Below are positions 52,666 through 61,508 of a stretch of DNA of 64,000 nucleotides, piece after piece. The stretch comes from an uncultured Oligoflexia bacterium (lineage in GTDB: Bacteria > Bdellovibrionota > Bacteriovoracia > Bacteriovoracales > Bacteriovoracaceae). A program made the translations under genes and the position numbers. The notes under the pieces were generated by a model that ran no database searches, had not been told where the DNA came from, and saw only the letters and a list, made by a program, of their open reading frames with translations. The stretch covers positions 124,001 through 188,000 of the forward strand of contig CAJXPQ010000002.1 in assembly GCA_913058265.1 (NCBI GenBank). The letters run 5' to 3'. Numbering within the stretch: the first letter of the stretch is position 1; each line of letters opens with the position of its first letter.

Positions 52666-52911
52666 ATGTATTACGCTAAAGGCATGAAAGATTTTTTACA
52701 AACGACTCAATTAAATATGGAATTTTTTAATGATTTAGACTCTTTCCAGTTACACTTTATCGAAATGTGCTTTAAGCAATCTATAGATAATAAAATGGGA
52801 CTGATGTCCGAAGTCGAACGATATAATTATCATTTATACGAAGAGTATAAAATGCAAAAGATTGAAGATATGTATGGAGTTGATGCAGATTACTTTAAGA
52901 AGGCTGCTTAA
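52666..52911 (+). CDS. Small cytosolic protein of unknown function
   Basis: An 81-residue acidic/aromatic protein (MYYAKGMKDFLQTTQLNMEF start). A clear AAGGAG six bases ahead of the ATG makes it a real gene. It contains no cysteine pair or recognisable motif, and looks helical. The last 17 bases overlap the convergent glutamine amidotransferase gene. A monocistronic unit. Confidence 0.65.
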   Translation: MYYAKGMKDFLQTTQLNMEFFNDLDSFQLHFIEMCFKQSIDNKMGLMSEVERYNYHLYEEYKMQKIEDMYGVDADYFKKAA

Positions 52912-53770
52912 GAAACTCGACCTCAAGTTGTGACTGGTGAAGAAGCATTTCTTCATCAACACCGATCATTTCACCGTTTTTCATTCGTAACCATATGTTT
53001 TCACCTTGAAGCTCTTCACTTGAGAATAGAAGGTGTTTTATCTGATGACCTTTATCGGAAGGGTTTACACAGTTTTCACCGTAGAATGCACATGTTTCAC
53101 TTTCAGAACATTTAGTCTTATAGGTACTGTATTTTAATTGCAAACCGCCGTTAAAAGCAATCATGGTCTTGCCGGTTGTTAGTATAAAGGTGAGATGCGA
53201 TTCAGCAGGGTTGGACTCTAAACCACCATAGAGTGGCCCTGTAAATTTACAAATAATATCGCAGAGTTCTTGAGTTGATTCTTTCAATGTTTGAAAAGAA
53301 GGTGTCGTGTTTGTAAGCTTATGCTTTTTCTTAATCAATGAAATAAGAAGATAAAAAATAACTTCACTGTCAGTTGTTCCTAGTACAAAACGCCTAAGAT
53401 CTTCATCAATATATTTCATAAGTTCATTTTTATAACAATCAAAATCTTTTAAATTTCCATTATGAGCAAAAACCCACTTACCATATTGAAAGGGGTGAGA
53501 ATTTAAAATACTAAGTTTTCCTTGAGTTGCCTTGCGAATATGGGCAATAACAGTCTGAGAGGATACAACTCCGCTAATCATATGAAATATTTGGTCGTCT
53601 ACAGCTCGATCAGTAGACTTAATTAGGTGAGGAGTATTTTCTCTGTAGTATGCAACTCCCCAGCCGTCAGGGTGGTCGAGACTTTGTGATATAAGAGCAT
53701 TGTCTGCGTGGACTAAGCTTGAGTGTACTTGACTGTTAATGACTGAGCGAAAACCGAATAATCTGCACAT
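52895..53770 (-). CDS. Class II glutamine amidotransferase (YafJ/EgtC-like)
   Basis: A 291-residue Ntn-type amidotransferase. The catalytic Cys2 directly follows the initiator Met in MCRLFGF, which must be removed. The family pieces HPDGWGVAYY, AHIRKATQGKLSILNSHPF and WVFAHNGNL form the glutaminase pocket. The stand-alone domain, without a synthetase, fits YafJ/EgtC-type gamma-glutamyl hydrolases. The substrate is not known; there is no ergothioneine gene set nearby. The last bases overlap the small gene on the opposite strand. Confidence 0.88.
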   Translation of the reverse strand: MCRLFGFRSVINSQVHSSLVHADNALISQSLDHPDGWGVAYYRENTPHLIKSTDRAVDDQIFHMISGVVSSQTVIAHIRKATQGKLSILNSHPFQYGKWVFAHNGNLKDFDCYKNELMKYIDEDLRRFVLGTTDSEVIFYLLISLIKKKHKLTNTTPSFQTLKESTQELCDIICKFTGPLYGGLESNPAESHLTFILTTGKTMIAFNGGLQLKYSTYKTKCSESETCAFYGENCVNPSDKGHQIKHLLFSSEELQGENIWLRMKNGEMIGVDEEMLLHQSQLEVEFLKQPS

Positions 53771-53855
53771 GAGTTATTATGTCGAATCTCTTAATCTGAT
53801 TCAAGAGGTCACTTTCTACCTATTCTAAATATCGAGAATTACGATATAATTAAGT

Positions 53856-55577
53856 ATGAAAAAATTGATAACCATATCTGGCCTACTACTTTTTATAATC
53901 CTATTTTTTGTTCTTAAGCCAAGAATATCAGCTGACACTGAAAAAACTTTGAATCTGGTCATTAACAATGAAGTGAGATCTTTCGATCCCGCAGTTGCAT
54001 TTAATGATGATGCCTTATTTGTCATGTCCCAATCTCATGAAACATTATATCAATATCATTATTTGAAAAGACCTTTTGAGGTCATTCCTTCACTTGCTGA
54101 TGGTATGCCTGAAATTTCAAAGGACGGATTAGTCTATATAATTAAGGTTAAGAAAGATATTTACTATCACGAGGCAGATGGGGTTTTAAAAAGCGATAGA
54201 ACCCTAAAGGTTGATGACTTTATTTGGCAAATCAAGCGCCTTGCTTATAAACCATTAAAAAGTACCGGTAAGTGGTTATTCGAAGGCAAACTTAAGGGGT
54301 TTAGTGAATTTAGTGAGGTTGTTGGGGATGATTTTCAAAAGTTTTTAATAACAGATATTTCAGGGCTCATAAAAGTTGATGATCACACATTTAAAATTAT
54401 TCTAGACAGACCAGAGCCAAATCTGTTGTACTTTTTATCCATGCAATTTACAGTACCTGTCCCATTAGAGGTTATAGATCATACTAAGAATGACTTATCT
54501 AAAACGTTAGTCGGAACAGGGCCTTATGAATTTATAAATCATAGTAATTTAAAGTATTACTTTAAAAAGTTTGATAACTTTCATGATGAGTTCTACCCCA
54601 GCTCGGGGGATCGATATGCAAACACTGAAAATTTACTTGGGTCTTCCAAGAAGAAACTTCCTTTCGTATCAAATGTCATCTTTGAGGTTATCTCAGATGA
54701 GAGTTTACGTTGGGAAAAATTTTTAAGTAAAAATATTGATATTCTTGATGTTCCTACAAAGTATTTGGTTAAACTTTCTAACCCTACATCAGAGGCAAAT
54801 CAAAATTTTAAAAAGAAAGAAATAAATGTAAAGCATTTCTCAAGGCAAACAACGAGATGGCTTGGGTTTAATATGAATGATCCTATCTTAGGTGAAAACC
54901 TAAACCTAAGGTTGGCAATTGCTCACGCTATTAATTATGATCGCTATATTGAAGTGATAACAAATAATACGAACTTAAGATCAAACTCTATGTTTAATCC
55001 TTCTATTCAGGGCTACAGACCTACACATCAATTACCTTATGATTATAATTTAACGAAAGCGAAGAGCTTCTTAAGTAAGTCAGGGATCAAACCAGGAGAG
55101 TTAACTTTAACTTATTCAACACGTGGGAAACAGCAAATTCACTTCGATGAGGCTGAGTTTCTTCAAAGCCAACTTAAAAGAATTGGAATTGCTTTAAAGA
55201 TTAATGTGATTGAATTTTCCGATTTCCTAAGGCTAGGACGGGCAGGAGAACTTCAGTTTTGGACTGATAATTGGATTTATGACTATCCGGATGCAGAGAA
55301 TTTACTGCAGCTATTAATATCAAAGAACCATCCAGGAATTAATAAAAGCGGTTATTCAAATGATAAAGTGGATCAGCTATACGATAAACTATCGAAAACT
55401 TTACAGAAAGAAGATAGACAGAAGATTATGTATGAGATTGAAAAAATCGTTGAAACTGAACTCCCATGGATAATGCTAATGTATGAGAGCACATATATTC
55501 TTCAGCAAAAAAATATTCGTAATTTTAGGAAATCATTCTTTATTAGGAACTTTATTAAATACCTTGATAAAGACTAG
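53856..55577 (+). CDS. Orphan SBP family 5 peptide-binding protein
   Basis: A 573-residue relative of the binding protein at 11051-12853. Shared pieces: LYQYHYLKRPFEVIPSLADGM against YEYHYLKRPYTLQPNLAESM, and DNWIYDYPDAENLLQLLIS. It has an N-terminal hydrophobic segment (residues 4-22) with no lipobox Cys, so it is either secreted by signal peptide or membrane-tethered by an uncleaved anchor. No permease or ATPase genes adjoin it, so it may feed the importer at 12.8-16.5 kb or serve as a chemosensory or scavenging protein. The last 23 bases overlap the convergent metalloprotease gene. Confidence 0.88.
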   Translation: MKKLITISGLLLFIILFFVLKPRISADTEKTLNLVINNEVRSFDPAVAFNDDALFVMSQSHETLYQYHYLKRPFEVIPSLADGMPEISKDGLVYIIKVKKDIYYHEADGVLKSDRTLKVDDFIWQIKRLAYKPLKSTGKWLFEGKLKGFSEFSEVVGDDFQKFLITDISGLIKVDDHTFKIILDRPEPNLLYFLSMQFTVPVPLEVIDHTKNDLSKTLVGTGPYEFINHSNLKYYFKKFDNFHDEFYPSSGDRYANTENLLGSSKKKLPFVSNVIFEVISDESLRWEKFLSKNIDILDVPTKYLVKLSNPTSEANQNFKKKEINVKHFSRQTTRWLGFNMNDPILGENLNLRLAIAHAINYDRYIEVITNNTNLRSNSMFNPSIQGYRPTHQLPYDYNLTKAKSFLSKSGIKPGELTLTYSTRGKQQIHFDEAEFLQSQLKRIGIALKINVIEFSDFLRLGRAGELQFWTDNWIYDYPDAENLLQLLISKNHPGINKSGYSNDKVDQLYDKLSKTLQKEDRQKIMYEIEKIVETELPWIMLMYESTYILQQKNIRNFRKSFFIRNFIKYLDKD

Positions 55578-56367
55578 GTGATAACCAACAGCTTGGTTGC
55601 TTGTATGCTTCATTGGTACAGGTAAGGAATAAGTCTTCACTCTTGGATAGGTCTCGAACTTCTTGGTATAGTAAGGCCGCAATGAGTGCGTCTAGGCGAC
55701 ACTGAGGATTAAGGTGTTTTCTAATCGTTTGGTGAGCGATTCTGTCATCTTTTTTTACAAAGCTAAGCTTTCTCTTCCAGAATTTGATATCCGCATATAT
55801 TTTGGCCACTTTATAGCTAGCAAGTGCAACCTCTTTACATAGATCATTCTGACAAATCTTATTTATTTCTGTCTTAAGAGTTTGTGCAACATTAGATAAA
55901 TCTTTTTTAATACTATTTGATTTCTTTATAATTTTTTTCATACAAATAGAGGTTAAGTAAAAGTCTGCTTGCCCTTCAGCAGTACTCCAACTTTTTCGAT
56001 CTGATCTTACTCTCATTTGCTTAGGTTCCCCGCCAATGAAGTGTCCGAGTTCGTGGCAAACCATTAACTTTAGTACGTTTTTTGTTGCGAGTTTGTGATC
56101 TAGTAATCCTCTTGAAATAACAATTAGTAGGTAGTCATCATCAGTGTAAGTTGCGTAAGCATTAATTCTATCTGAATCCTGTATTTCAAACTTAATCTTT
56201 TCCGTATATTGAGTATTAATATCAACGACAACTTTAAATTTTACATTCAACTCTGCTTTGTTTAAAAACCTTGAGTCTAGACCATGTGCCCCGGGCATAA
56301 ATAGGGAATAACTGATCCTTGGAAGCGATAACAGTAGGATTGTCAGTATTAAGTTCATTTTCTTCAT
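55555..56367 (-). CDS. Secreted M48-like zinc metalloprotease
   Basis: A 270-residue exported protein: signal peptide of ~21 residues (ISYS at its end), then a catalytic helix CHELGHFIGG (HExxH at residues 105-109) and the third ligand in TAEGQADFYL (131-138), the order of M48-type peptidases. The remaining ~130 residues contain several cysteines (CMKK, CQNDLC, NPQCRLD, LTCTN, PSCW), probably disulfide-linked outside the cytoplasm. The substrate is unknown. It ends in the 3' end of the orphan binding protein, 23 bases overlapping. Confidence 0.82.
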   Translation of the reverse strand: MKKMNLILTILLLSLPRISYSLFMPGAHGLDSRFLNKAELNVKFKVVVDINTQYTEKIKFEIQDSDRINAYATYTDDDYLLIVISRGLLDHKLATKNVLKLMVCHELGHFIGGEPKQMRVRSDRKSWSTAEGQADFYLTSICMKKIIKKSNSIKKDLSNVAQTLKTEINKICQNDLCKEVALASYKVAKIYADIKFWKRKLSFVKKDDRIAHQTIRKHLNPQCRLDALIAALLYQEVRDLSKSEDLFLTCTNEAYKQPSCWLSPSLYQGI

Positions 56368-56529
56368 GGGCCAAATATACCTAGATTCATATTTAAAGAA
56401 CTTGATCTATATCAGTTTTTTATATATTTATTCACATGTAATTGCCTGTTATAACCAGTATTCGATCAGTGAACTGAGAGATACTTTGTGTATGTAATAA
56501 AAAATTAAATAGTCTCATCGGAGGGAATT

Positions 56530-57060
56530 ATGAAAAAAATAACAATTTTATTCTTATTAACGGTAGCAGCTTTGGCCAACGCGTCGACTCCTACGTAAAA
56601 ATTAGTACCTGTAGATCATATCTACGTACCAACTGGATTTGATAGTAACGACACAGTAGAGGTTGTTATTACTGGCTATTTACCGAACCTATGTCACAAG
56701 TCGCCTTGGGAGCTTAATGAAAAGATGAAGGTTACTGAGTCTACAAGTAATGCTGTAGATGACTTTCAGTATGCTTATGTAAATTATATTGATAAAGAAG
56801 AGCAAAGTTTTGGTGAAGTGACTCTTAAAGGTTATAACCCAAGTGACTGTTTTGAATTATATACAATTGAATATGTTCACAACGGTAAAGATACTTACTC
56901 GGTATTACCAAAAATGAAGCAAGTAAGAAGTTTTTGTCCAATGAAGATGGTTCCATTTAAATACAAGTGGAAGGTTCCAAGTGACTTAAATAAATCAAGA
57001 GTACTTATTCATGTAAGAACAATGGATGGTAAATCTGTAAATACAATCTTTTCGAAATAA
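56530..57060 (+). pseudogene. Secreted protein gene interrupted by one stop codon
   Basis: From the ATG at 56530 (GGAGGG upstream) the frame gives a perfect signal peptide, MKKITILFLLTVAALANA, then codon 23 is TAA (56596-56598) and the same frame continues without break to 57060. The downstream part reads as a beta-rich secreted domain of ~150 residues with cysteines at conserved-looking places (NLCHKSPW, SDCFEL, RSFCPMK). A single nonsense change explains everything, so the inactivation is recent. The alternatives are readthrough or a sequencing error. No family recognised. A terminator follows. Confidence 0.75.
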
Positions 57061-57085
57061 AATTGGGTTTGAATTGATTGATAAT

Positions 57086-57117
57086 AAGCCCCTCTTAAAA
57101 AGAAGGGCTTATTTATG
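57086..57117 (+). terminator. Intrinsic terminator
   Basis: AAGCCCCTCTT (57086-57096), a short A loop, and AAGAAGGGCTT (57100-57110), one G-T wobble, then ATTTAT. It ends the transcript of the interrupted gene. Confidence 0.8.
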
Positions 57118-57155
57118 TATTGACTCGGTGTTTCTTTTTAGCTAGATTTTATTAT

Positions 57156-57911
57156 ATGAACTCACATCGAAACAAACTTTTTCTACACTTCGGTCCGGGA
57201 GGAAACCCTCTCATTGATAAGGAAATTATCTCAGATGACTCTGTTCATTTTTGGCATCAGCCCGGATATAATAATCATGAAAGCTATATCTCTTTCTTGA
57301 TCAAATCCACTGAAGACGAAATTAAGAGAATGCATGAAGCGTGTGGCGAGCAAGTCGATTTAATTGCTCATTCATTTGGAGCTTTTATAGCGATGAATCT
57401 CAATCAGAGCACCAAACAACTGATTAAAAAGTATACTTTTATAGCTCCAACATTCAGCTTCCAAGATGCGATTGTTAACTTAGTATCTCGCGTAAGTTCT
57501 CATGAAAGTCAGTACAATATCTTAGAAACGGTTGATAACTTCAAGAACGACCAAACACCTGAAAAATTCTGGGAGATGTTCCAAGCTTTTTCAACAAAGT
57601 ACCCTGATTATTTAAAATTCTATTGGAGTCTAGAAGAAAATTATAGTAAATACTTAACACTTTGCACTAAGTACCCTGAGTTAGACGAATCGACTCTTGT
57701 TAGGGCAACGAATGAGTTAATTCTTGGGCATAAAAAATTGTTACTAGATTACGATCGAATTGATTCCGAAACTTTAGTTTATTTAGGTGAGTTTGACCCT
57801 CTTGTTTCAGAGGAGCAAATTAAAGAAATAAAATTCTTCTTCGGAGATAAGGCTGTGCAAATACTTGCAACAGGGCATTTTCCACATCTTGAAACGAAAA
57901 TTATTTTTTAA
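57156..57911 (+). CDS. Alpha/beta hydrolase
   Basis: A 251-residue cytosolic hydrolase fold. Nucleophile elbow LIAHSFGAFIAM (family Gly-x-Ser-x-Gly read as H-S-F-G), oxyanion-type HFGPGG at the N-terminus, catalytic Asp in LGEFDPLV and His in ATGHFPHLE complete the triad. I start at the ATG at 57156; the in-frame TTG at 57120 would add 12 residues that lie in the terminator tail. No ribosome-binding site is obvious. The 3' end overlaps the ThiF-like gene by 11 bases. Substrate unknown. Confidence 0.82.
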   Translation: MNSHRNKLFLHFGPGGNPLIDKEIISDDSVHFWHQPGYNNHESYISFLIKSTEDEIKRMHEACGEQVDLIAHSFGAFIAMNLNQSTKQLIKKYTFIAPTFSFQDAIVNLVSRVSSHESQYNILETVDNFKNDQTPEKFWEMFQAFSTKYPDYLKFYWSLEENYSKYLTLCTKYPELDESTLVRATNELILGHKKLLLDYDRIDSETLVYLGEFDPLVSEEQIKEIKFFFGDKAVQILATGHFPHLETKIIF

Positions 57912-58758
57912 TATGAGTCTCGGTACTTATCTCTAGGGTAGATAAATCTATCTTTATAAAATTAGGCATAATGGGAGTTTTCTTTATTTTTGTACCAAGG
58001 ATTTCTTCTCCAAGAAAATCACATAAAATTCTAGTGACAACTATTGAATGTCCAAGAAGACAAGAAGGTCCAAAGATTGGAACGCCAAAATTTAAAGATG
58101 TTTTTTTAAATTCAAGAAGGTTCTTTCCCTTAAGATAGGGAGGTGTCGGTGAAACTATCTTCTCTACAACTTCGTCAAAAATTTCAGCATCTTTCATTTC
58201 AGCTGTGTACTTCAAGAAGTCTTCGAACTTAAAATCTTCCCCTTGAAATTTGTAAAAATGTACACCTAGACCTACTACGTATGCACTGTAAACGGGGATA
58301 TTATGTTTCCTACATACCTTATGTAAAATATAGTGAGCTTCAAGCGGAAATACATCAATTTCATCAACAATGAAGTCACAGCCTGTTACAAAGCTCTCAA
58401 CTGTTTCTTCAGTAATCCCTTGCTCAAATAGATGTAGTATTGCGTCAGGAGCTATTTTTTTTAACTCGTTAATGGAAGCCTCTGACTTTTTTTGACCAAC
58501 AGAGTCAAGATTGGCTATGACTTGTCTGTTTATATTGGATACATCGATAGTGTCATTGTCAGCAAGCCTAAGCTCTCCTACACCAATTCGGGCCAAGTAC
58601 TCTGCGATGTTTGAGCCCATGCCGCCAAGACCTGCAATTCCGATTTTTAAGTTCCTGATAGCACTTTGCCCTTTGTGACCACCTATGAAAAATTGGTTTC
58701 TCTGTGTTCTTTCGAAGTATACATGGTCCTCTTTACTTTTTTTTATTGCATTGCTCAT
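57901..58758 (-). CDS. ThiF/MoeB/HesA-type E1-like adenylation protein
   Basis: A 285-residue protein with a Rossmann-type ATP-binding fold: GLGGMGSNIAEYLARIGVGE (residues 43-62), the Asp/Asn segment LADNDTIDVSNINRQ (65-79) with the catalytic Arg, and a later DEIDVF segment. E1-like enzymes adenylate a C-terminal glycine or a carboxylate. The four-cysteine zinc site of MoeB/ThiF is missing, so sulfur transfer is not assured. Its job may be closer to peptide or small-molecule adenylation. It is divergent from the tandem HTH genes, sharing their promoter region. Exact partner unknown. Confidence 0.85.
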   Translation of the reverse strand: MSNAIKKSKEDHVYFERTQRNQFFIGGHKGQSAIRNLKIGIAGLGGMGSNIAEYLARIGVGELRLADNDTIDVSNINRQVIANLDSVGQKKSEASINELKKIAPDAILHLFEQGITEETVESFVTGCDFIVDEIDVFPLEAHYILHKVCRKHNIPVYSAYVVGLGVHFYKFQGEDFKFEDFLKYTAEMKDAEIFDEVVEKIVSPTPPYLKGKNLLEFKKTSLNFGVPIFGPSCLLGHSIVVTRILCDFLGEEILGTKIKKTPIMPNFIKIDLSTLEISTETHIKK

Positions 58759-58852
58759 TCTTAGGCCTCGAGAGTTTAATATTATATGGTTATTTATGTT
58801 ATCTGTACTTTCTATGCTTGTATTTTCGGCTTAACTTTCCATTTACTTTAGC

Positions 58853-58872
58853 TATATTCTAAGTAGAATATA
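58853..58872. promoter_or_regulatory. Inverted repeat in the promoter of the HTH genes
   Basis: TATATTCT (58853-58860), AAGT, AGAATATA (58865-58872), a perfect 8-bp inverted repeat 40 bases ahead of the start of the XRE gene. A plausible autoregulatory operator for that XRE-type protein; unproven. Confidence 0.4.
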
Positions 58873-58911
58873 ACTAAATATTAAATTGATAATTACCTGC
58901 TGGAGATATTT

Positions 58912-59718
58912 ATGGGTTCAAGTGATAAGGTCGTAAGAGAAAAAACTGCAAATATCTTTAGGGCAGCAAGAAAAGTTCGAGGCTTTAAGCAATCTGATAT
59001 GGCCCAGAGCTTAGGTATAACACAGGGGATGGTATCTAAACTCGAAAGTGCCACCTTAGCTCCAGATGCAGGTTTATGGTATGATTTTTGTAAACTCTTG
59101 GGTGTTGATGGTGACTTAACGTATACCTCTGGTTATCTGTTTACATCTAACATTAATGAGGAACTTTCATTAGACTCATTTAATATTGGGAAAATGGAAA
59201 AAAGCACTTTAATCAAGGTAAAAGAATGTATTCCGTTCATTCATACTATTCGTGATATGAAACTTATGGATGACTTTAGTACTCTGTTAAAAAAGCATCA
59301 AATAGATATCGATGTATTTACTGTACCCGAATACCAAGTACCAATGAACCTATTAGCGCTTATCTTTGACTTCTTAAATGAAAATTTATCACAGATTAAG
59401 TATATGAATTACTCTTCAAAATATTTTGCTAATGACTTTGACTACTTTATGAGTGGAGTCGATAGCTCGATTGATAAATTGATCCAAAAATTACAATATT
59501 TGGAACAGATATTTGAATATGAAAAGAATAAGCATTCTCTAACAATCTCTCTAAGTCCAACATTTAAGTATTCCATAAGTGACGATACCTTTGTGAAATC
59601 TTATATGAGGTATAAAGCACAACTTCTAAAAACAGTTTGTTCTAATATTTACGATCTTAAAAATATAAAACTTTATAAGTTGGACCCACTCAACTATGAA
59701 ATTCAGTACACAGCATGA
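58912..59718 (+). CDS. XRE-family HTH regulator, first of a tandem pair
   Basis: A 268-residue protein. Residues ~12-70 form an XRE helix-turn-helix: FRAARKVRGFKQSDMAQSLG, then TQGMVSKLESATLAPDAGLW and a FCKLLGV tail. The C-terminal ~190 residues are helical, unrecognised, and probably sense something or mediate dimer contacts. GGAGAT precedes the ATG. The stop overlaps the start of the second HTH gene (ATGA), so the two are made together and may act as a heterodimer. The inverted repeat at 58853 could be its own operator. Confidence 0.78.
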   Translation: MGSSDKVVREKTANIFRAARKVRGFKQSDMAQSLGITQGMVSKLESATLAPDAGLWYDFCKLLGVDGDLTYTSGYLFTSNINEELSLDSFNIGKMEKSTLIKVKECIPFIHTIRDMKLMDDFSTLLKKHQIDIDVFTVPEYQVPMNLLALIFDFLNENLSQIKYMNYSSKYFANDFDYFMSGVDSSIDKLIQKLQYLEQIFEYEKNKHSLTISLSPTFKYSISDDTFVKSYMRYKAQLLKTVCSNIYDLKNIKLYKLDPLNYEIQYTA

Positions 59719-60563
59719 ATTTACCGAATACCTTTTGGGATAATATTAAAAAGATTAAATTGATTTTATCTTTAGAGGATATTGATATTGCTCATATGCT
59801 CACAATTAAAGAACGAGAGTACGCAAATATTAAACAATTACACCAGATTCCTTCTGTAGAGAATGTAATATCACTTTGCCGCTCTTTAGGAGTTAGTCTT
59901 GATAATTTTTTTGAAAATAAACTAGATCTAATACAAATTAGAAACCAGTATTTTGGAGCCGTTTACGACCTGCCTTCTAGGTACGACTATGGAAAGCTTT
60001 CTAAGTCGCGAACAGTTACAAACTGTCTTGATTTTCTCGATCTTAAATACGGTGAAGGTCTTAAGAAGAGTCTTCTAAGATCTATGCAAATTGACCCACG
60101 TTTTTTTGAGTCGCAAGATAGAGATATGAATATTAATGTTCTAACAGACTTATGTGAGCACTTAAGAAAGTTGGGTTTCACTGATACCGACTATAAACAA
60201 CTGGGGCAAAGATCTTACGATGTAAATAAGAATACCGACTTGGGGAAAAAGTTAAGCTCTTACAATAGTGTTTATGATTTGTTTGAAGATGTATGCACAA
60301 ATCTAAGTACAAAGTTTGATCAAAACTTTACTTATAATATTTCAAAGATGAAAGCCGGTGAGATTTATATAGAGTCTCGTCCAACAGAAATCGCACAAGA
60401 CCTAATGCATACGAATAATATTGGAAACCACCTTGTCTGTCAGACAAAGCTGGGAGTCTTTGGTAGTTTTCCAAAGTATCTTGGAATTTATCACTCAGAT
60501 GCAGTTAAAACGAAATGTATTTATGATACAGATTCAGTCATTGAGTACAGAGTTACATTCTAA
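59715..60563 (+). CDS. HTH-type regulator-like protein, second of a tandem pair
   Basis: A 282-residue protein coupled to the upstream XRE gene by ATGA. Its N-terminal ~70 residues keep the XRE spacing (DIAHMLTIKEREYANIKQLHQ, then SVENVISLCRSLGVSLDNFFE) but with weaker helix signals, so DNA binding may be reduced. The rest (~200 residues) is a beta/alpha region ending in a KCIYDTDSVIEYRV segment; it looks like a ligand-binding fold, not assigned. I infer a co-regulator or effector-sensing partner of the first HTH protein. Confidence 0.7.
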   Translation: MNLPNTFWDNIKKIKLILSLEDIDIAHMLTIKEREYANIKQLHQIPSVENVISLCRSLGVSLDNFFENKLDLIQIRNQYFGAVYDLPSRYDYGKLSKSRTVTNCLDFLDLKYGEGLKKSLLRSMQIDPRFFESQDRDMNINVLTDLCEHLRKLGFTDTDYKQLGQRSYDVNKNTDLGKKLSSYNSVYDLFEDVCTNLSTKFDQNFTYNISKMKAGEIYIESRPTEIAQDLMHTNNIGNHLVCQTKLGVFGSFPKYLGIYHSDAVKTKCIYDTDSVIEYRVTF

Positions 60564-60657
60564 GTCTTTAATTTCTTTTAAAATACGACATTATCTTTTT
60601 TATTACTGAATTCTATATGGAATGATCCGAAGAGGTCTCATACTCTGGAGGTTTTGT

Positions 60658-61395
60658 ATGACAAAAGATGATCTACAAATAGTTGTAATTGAAAATTTAA
60701 AAGAGCACTGGGATAACAGTGATGTTAGAGATTTATACTGCGATATGATGAAGCTTAAACTTGATGGCTATGGTGCCGTTTATGGAGAGAATGTAATCTC
60801 AGCGGATAAAGCTGATTTTTTTGGCACGCACTTAATAGTGTGTCAGAAGGGATTACGTCTTAAACCTCTTTTTGGGTATAAGTCAGTCACCTTAAACAAA
60901 TGTGATGAATTCTTATATAAGTTTCCTGCTCTTTCATTAGTTAGTAGTGATGCTGAACCTGAATGTTTGAAAGAATTAGAAAATATTCTTGAGAGAGCTA
61001 AGAAGAATAACCAGAGTATTTCTTTTGATTATTCTTGGGCGCAGGATCCTAGTATCAAGGCAACAAGATCAGAGAGTATGGCCAAGATGTTTCGTGATTT
61101 AGTCATGGTACTTGTAGTGAATCACCATAAGGACTACGAGATCGATGAAATGATAACCTGTGGAGTTGTAAAAGTTAAGACAGATCAATTTTTTGATCGA
61201 ATGGGCTTTTCTAAAATATCTAATAAATCTCTTTTTTCTCAAGCTGATTTGAATGGTGATGATGTACACGTTTTTCACACTAAAACATATTCAGAATACG
61301 CTAATCAAGTAGCTAAAGAGTACAAAGACCTATGGAATAACAGATTAGAGTTCTCGGGTACAGCGGGTAATGTTAAGTTGAAGAGATCAGCTTAA
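60658..61395 (+). CDS. GNAT-fold-like protein, possibly acyl-homoserine-lactone-synthase-related
   Basis: A 245-residue cytosolic protein, started at the ATG at 60658 with GGAGG seven bases upstream; the in-frame ATG at 60622 lies ahead of that site. The segment LYCDMMKLKLDGYGAVYG, the HLIVCQKGLRLKPLFGYKSV region and the spacing of acidic residues resemble the N-terminal half of GNAT-type acyl-donor synthases (LuxI, FeeM, PEP-CTERM types), but the match is remote and the key LuxI residues are not all present. It sits between the HTH pair and a histidine-kinase-like gene, in a regulatory cluster. Function uncertain. Confidence 0.5.
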   Translation: MTKDDLQIVVIENLKEHWDNSDVRDLYCDMMKLKLDGYGAVYGENVISADKADFFGTHLIVCQKGLRLKPLFGYKSVTLNKCDEFLYKFPALSLVSSDAEPECLKELENILERAKKNNQSISFDYSWAQDPSIKATRSESMAKMFRDLVMVLVVNHHKDYEIDEMITCGVVKVKTDQFFDRMGFSKISNKSLFSQADLNGDDVHVFHTKTYSEYANQVAKEYKDLWNNRLEFSGTAGNVKLKRSA

Positions 61396-61425
61396 GTTCT
61401 TTACAGATTTTTTTTCTTCTGTATA

Positions 61426-61436
61426 CTATATGGAAT
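61426..61436 (+). promoter_or_regulatory. Shared 11-bp promoter motif
   Basis: CTATATGGAAT at 61426-61436 recurs exactly at 60613-60623, ahead of the GNAT-like gene. The copies lie 72 and 34 bases ahead of the respective starts. It may be a common promoter element or a regulator site; chance cannot be excluded in AT-rich DNA. Confidence 0.3.
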
Positions 61437-61508
61437 ATGGTGTGTTTTGCTTTGCACTCTGATATTTATGAAGCCACTCAAAGTCACTGACTTCATTTGG
61501 AGAATACT

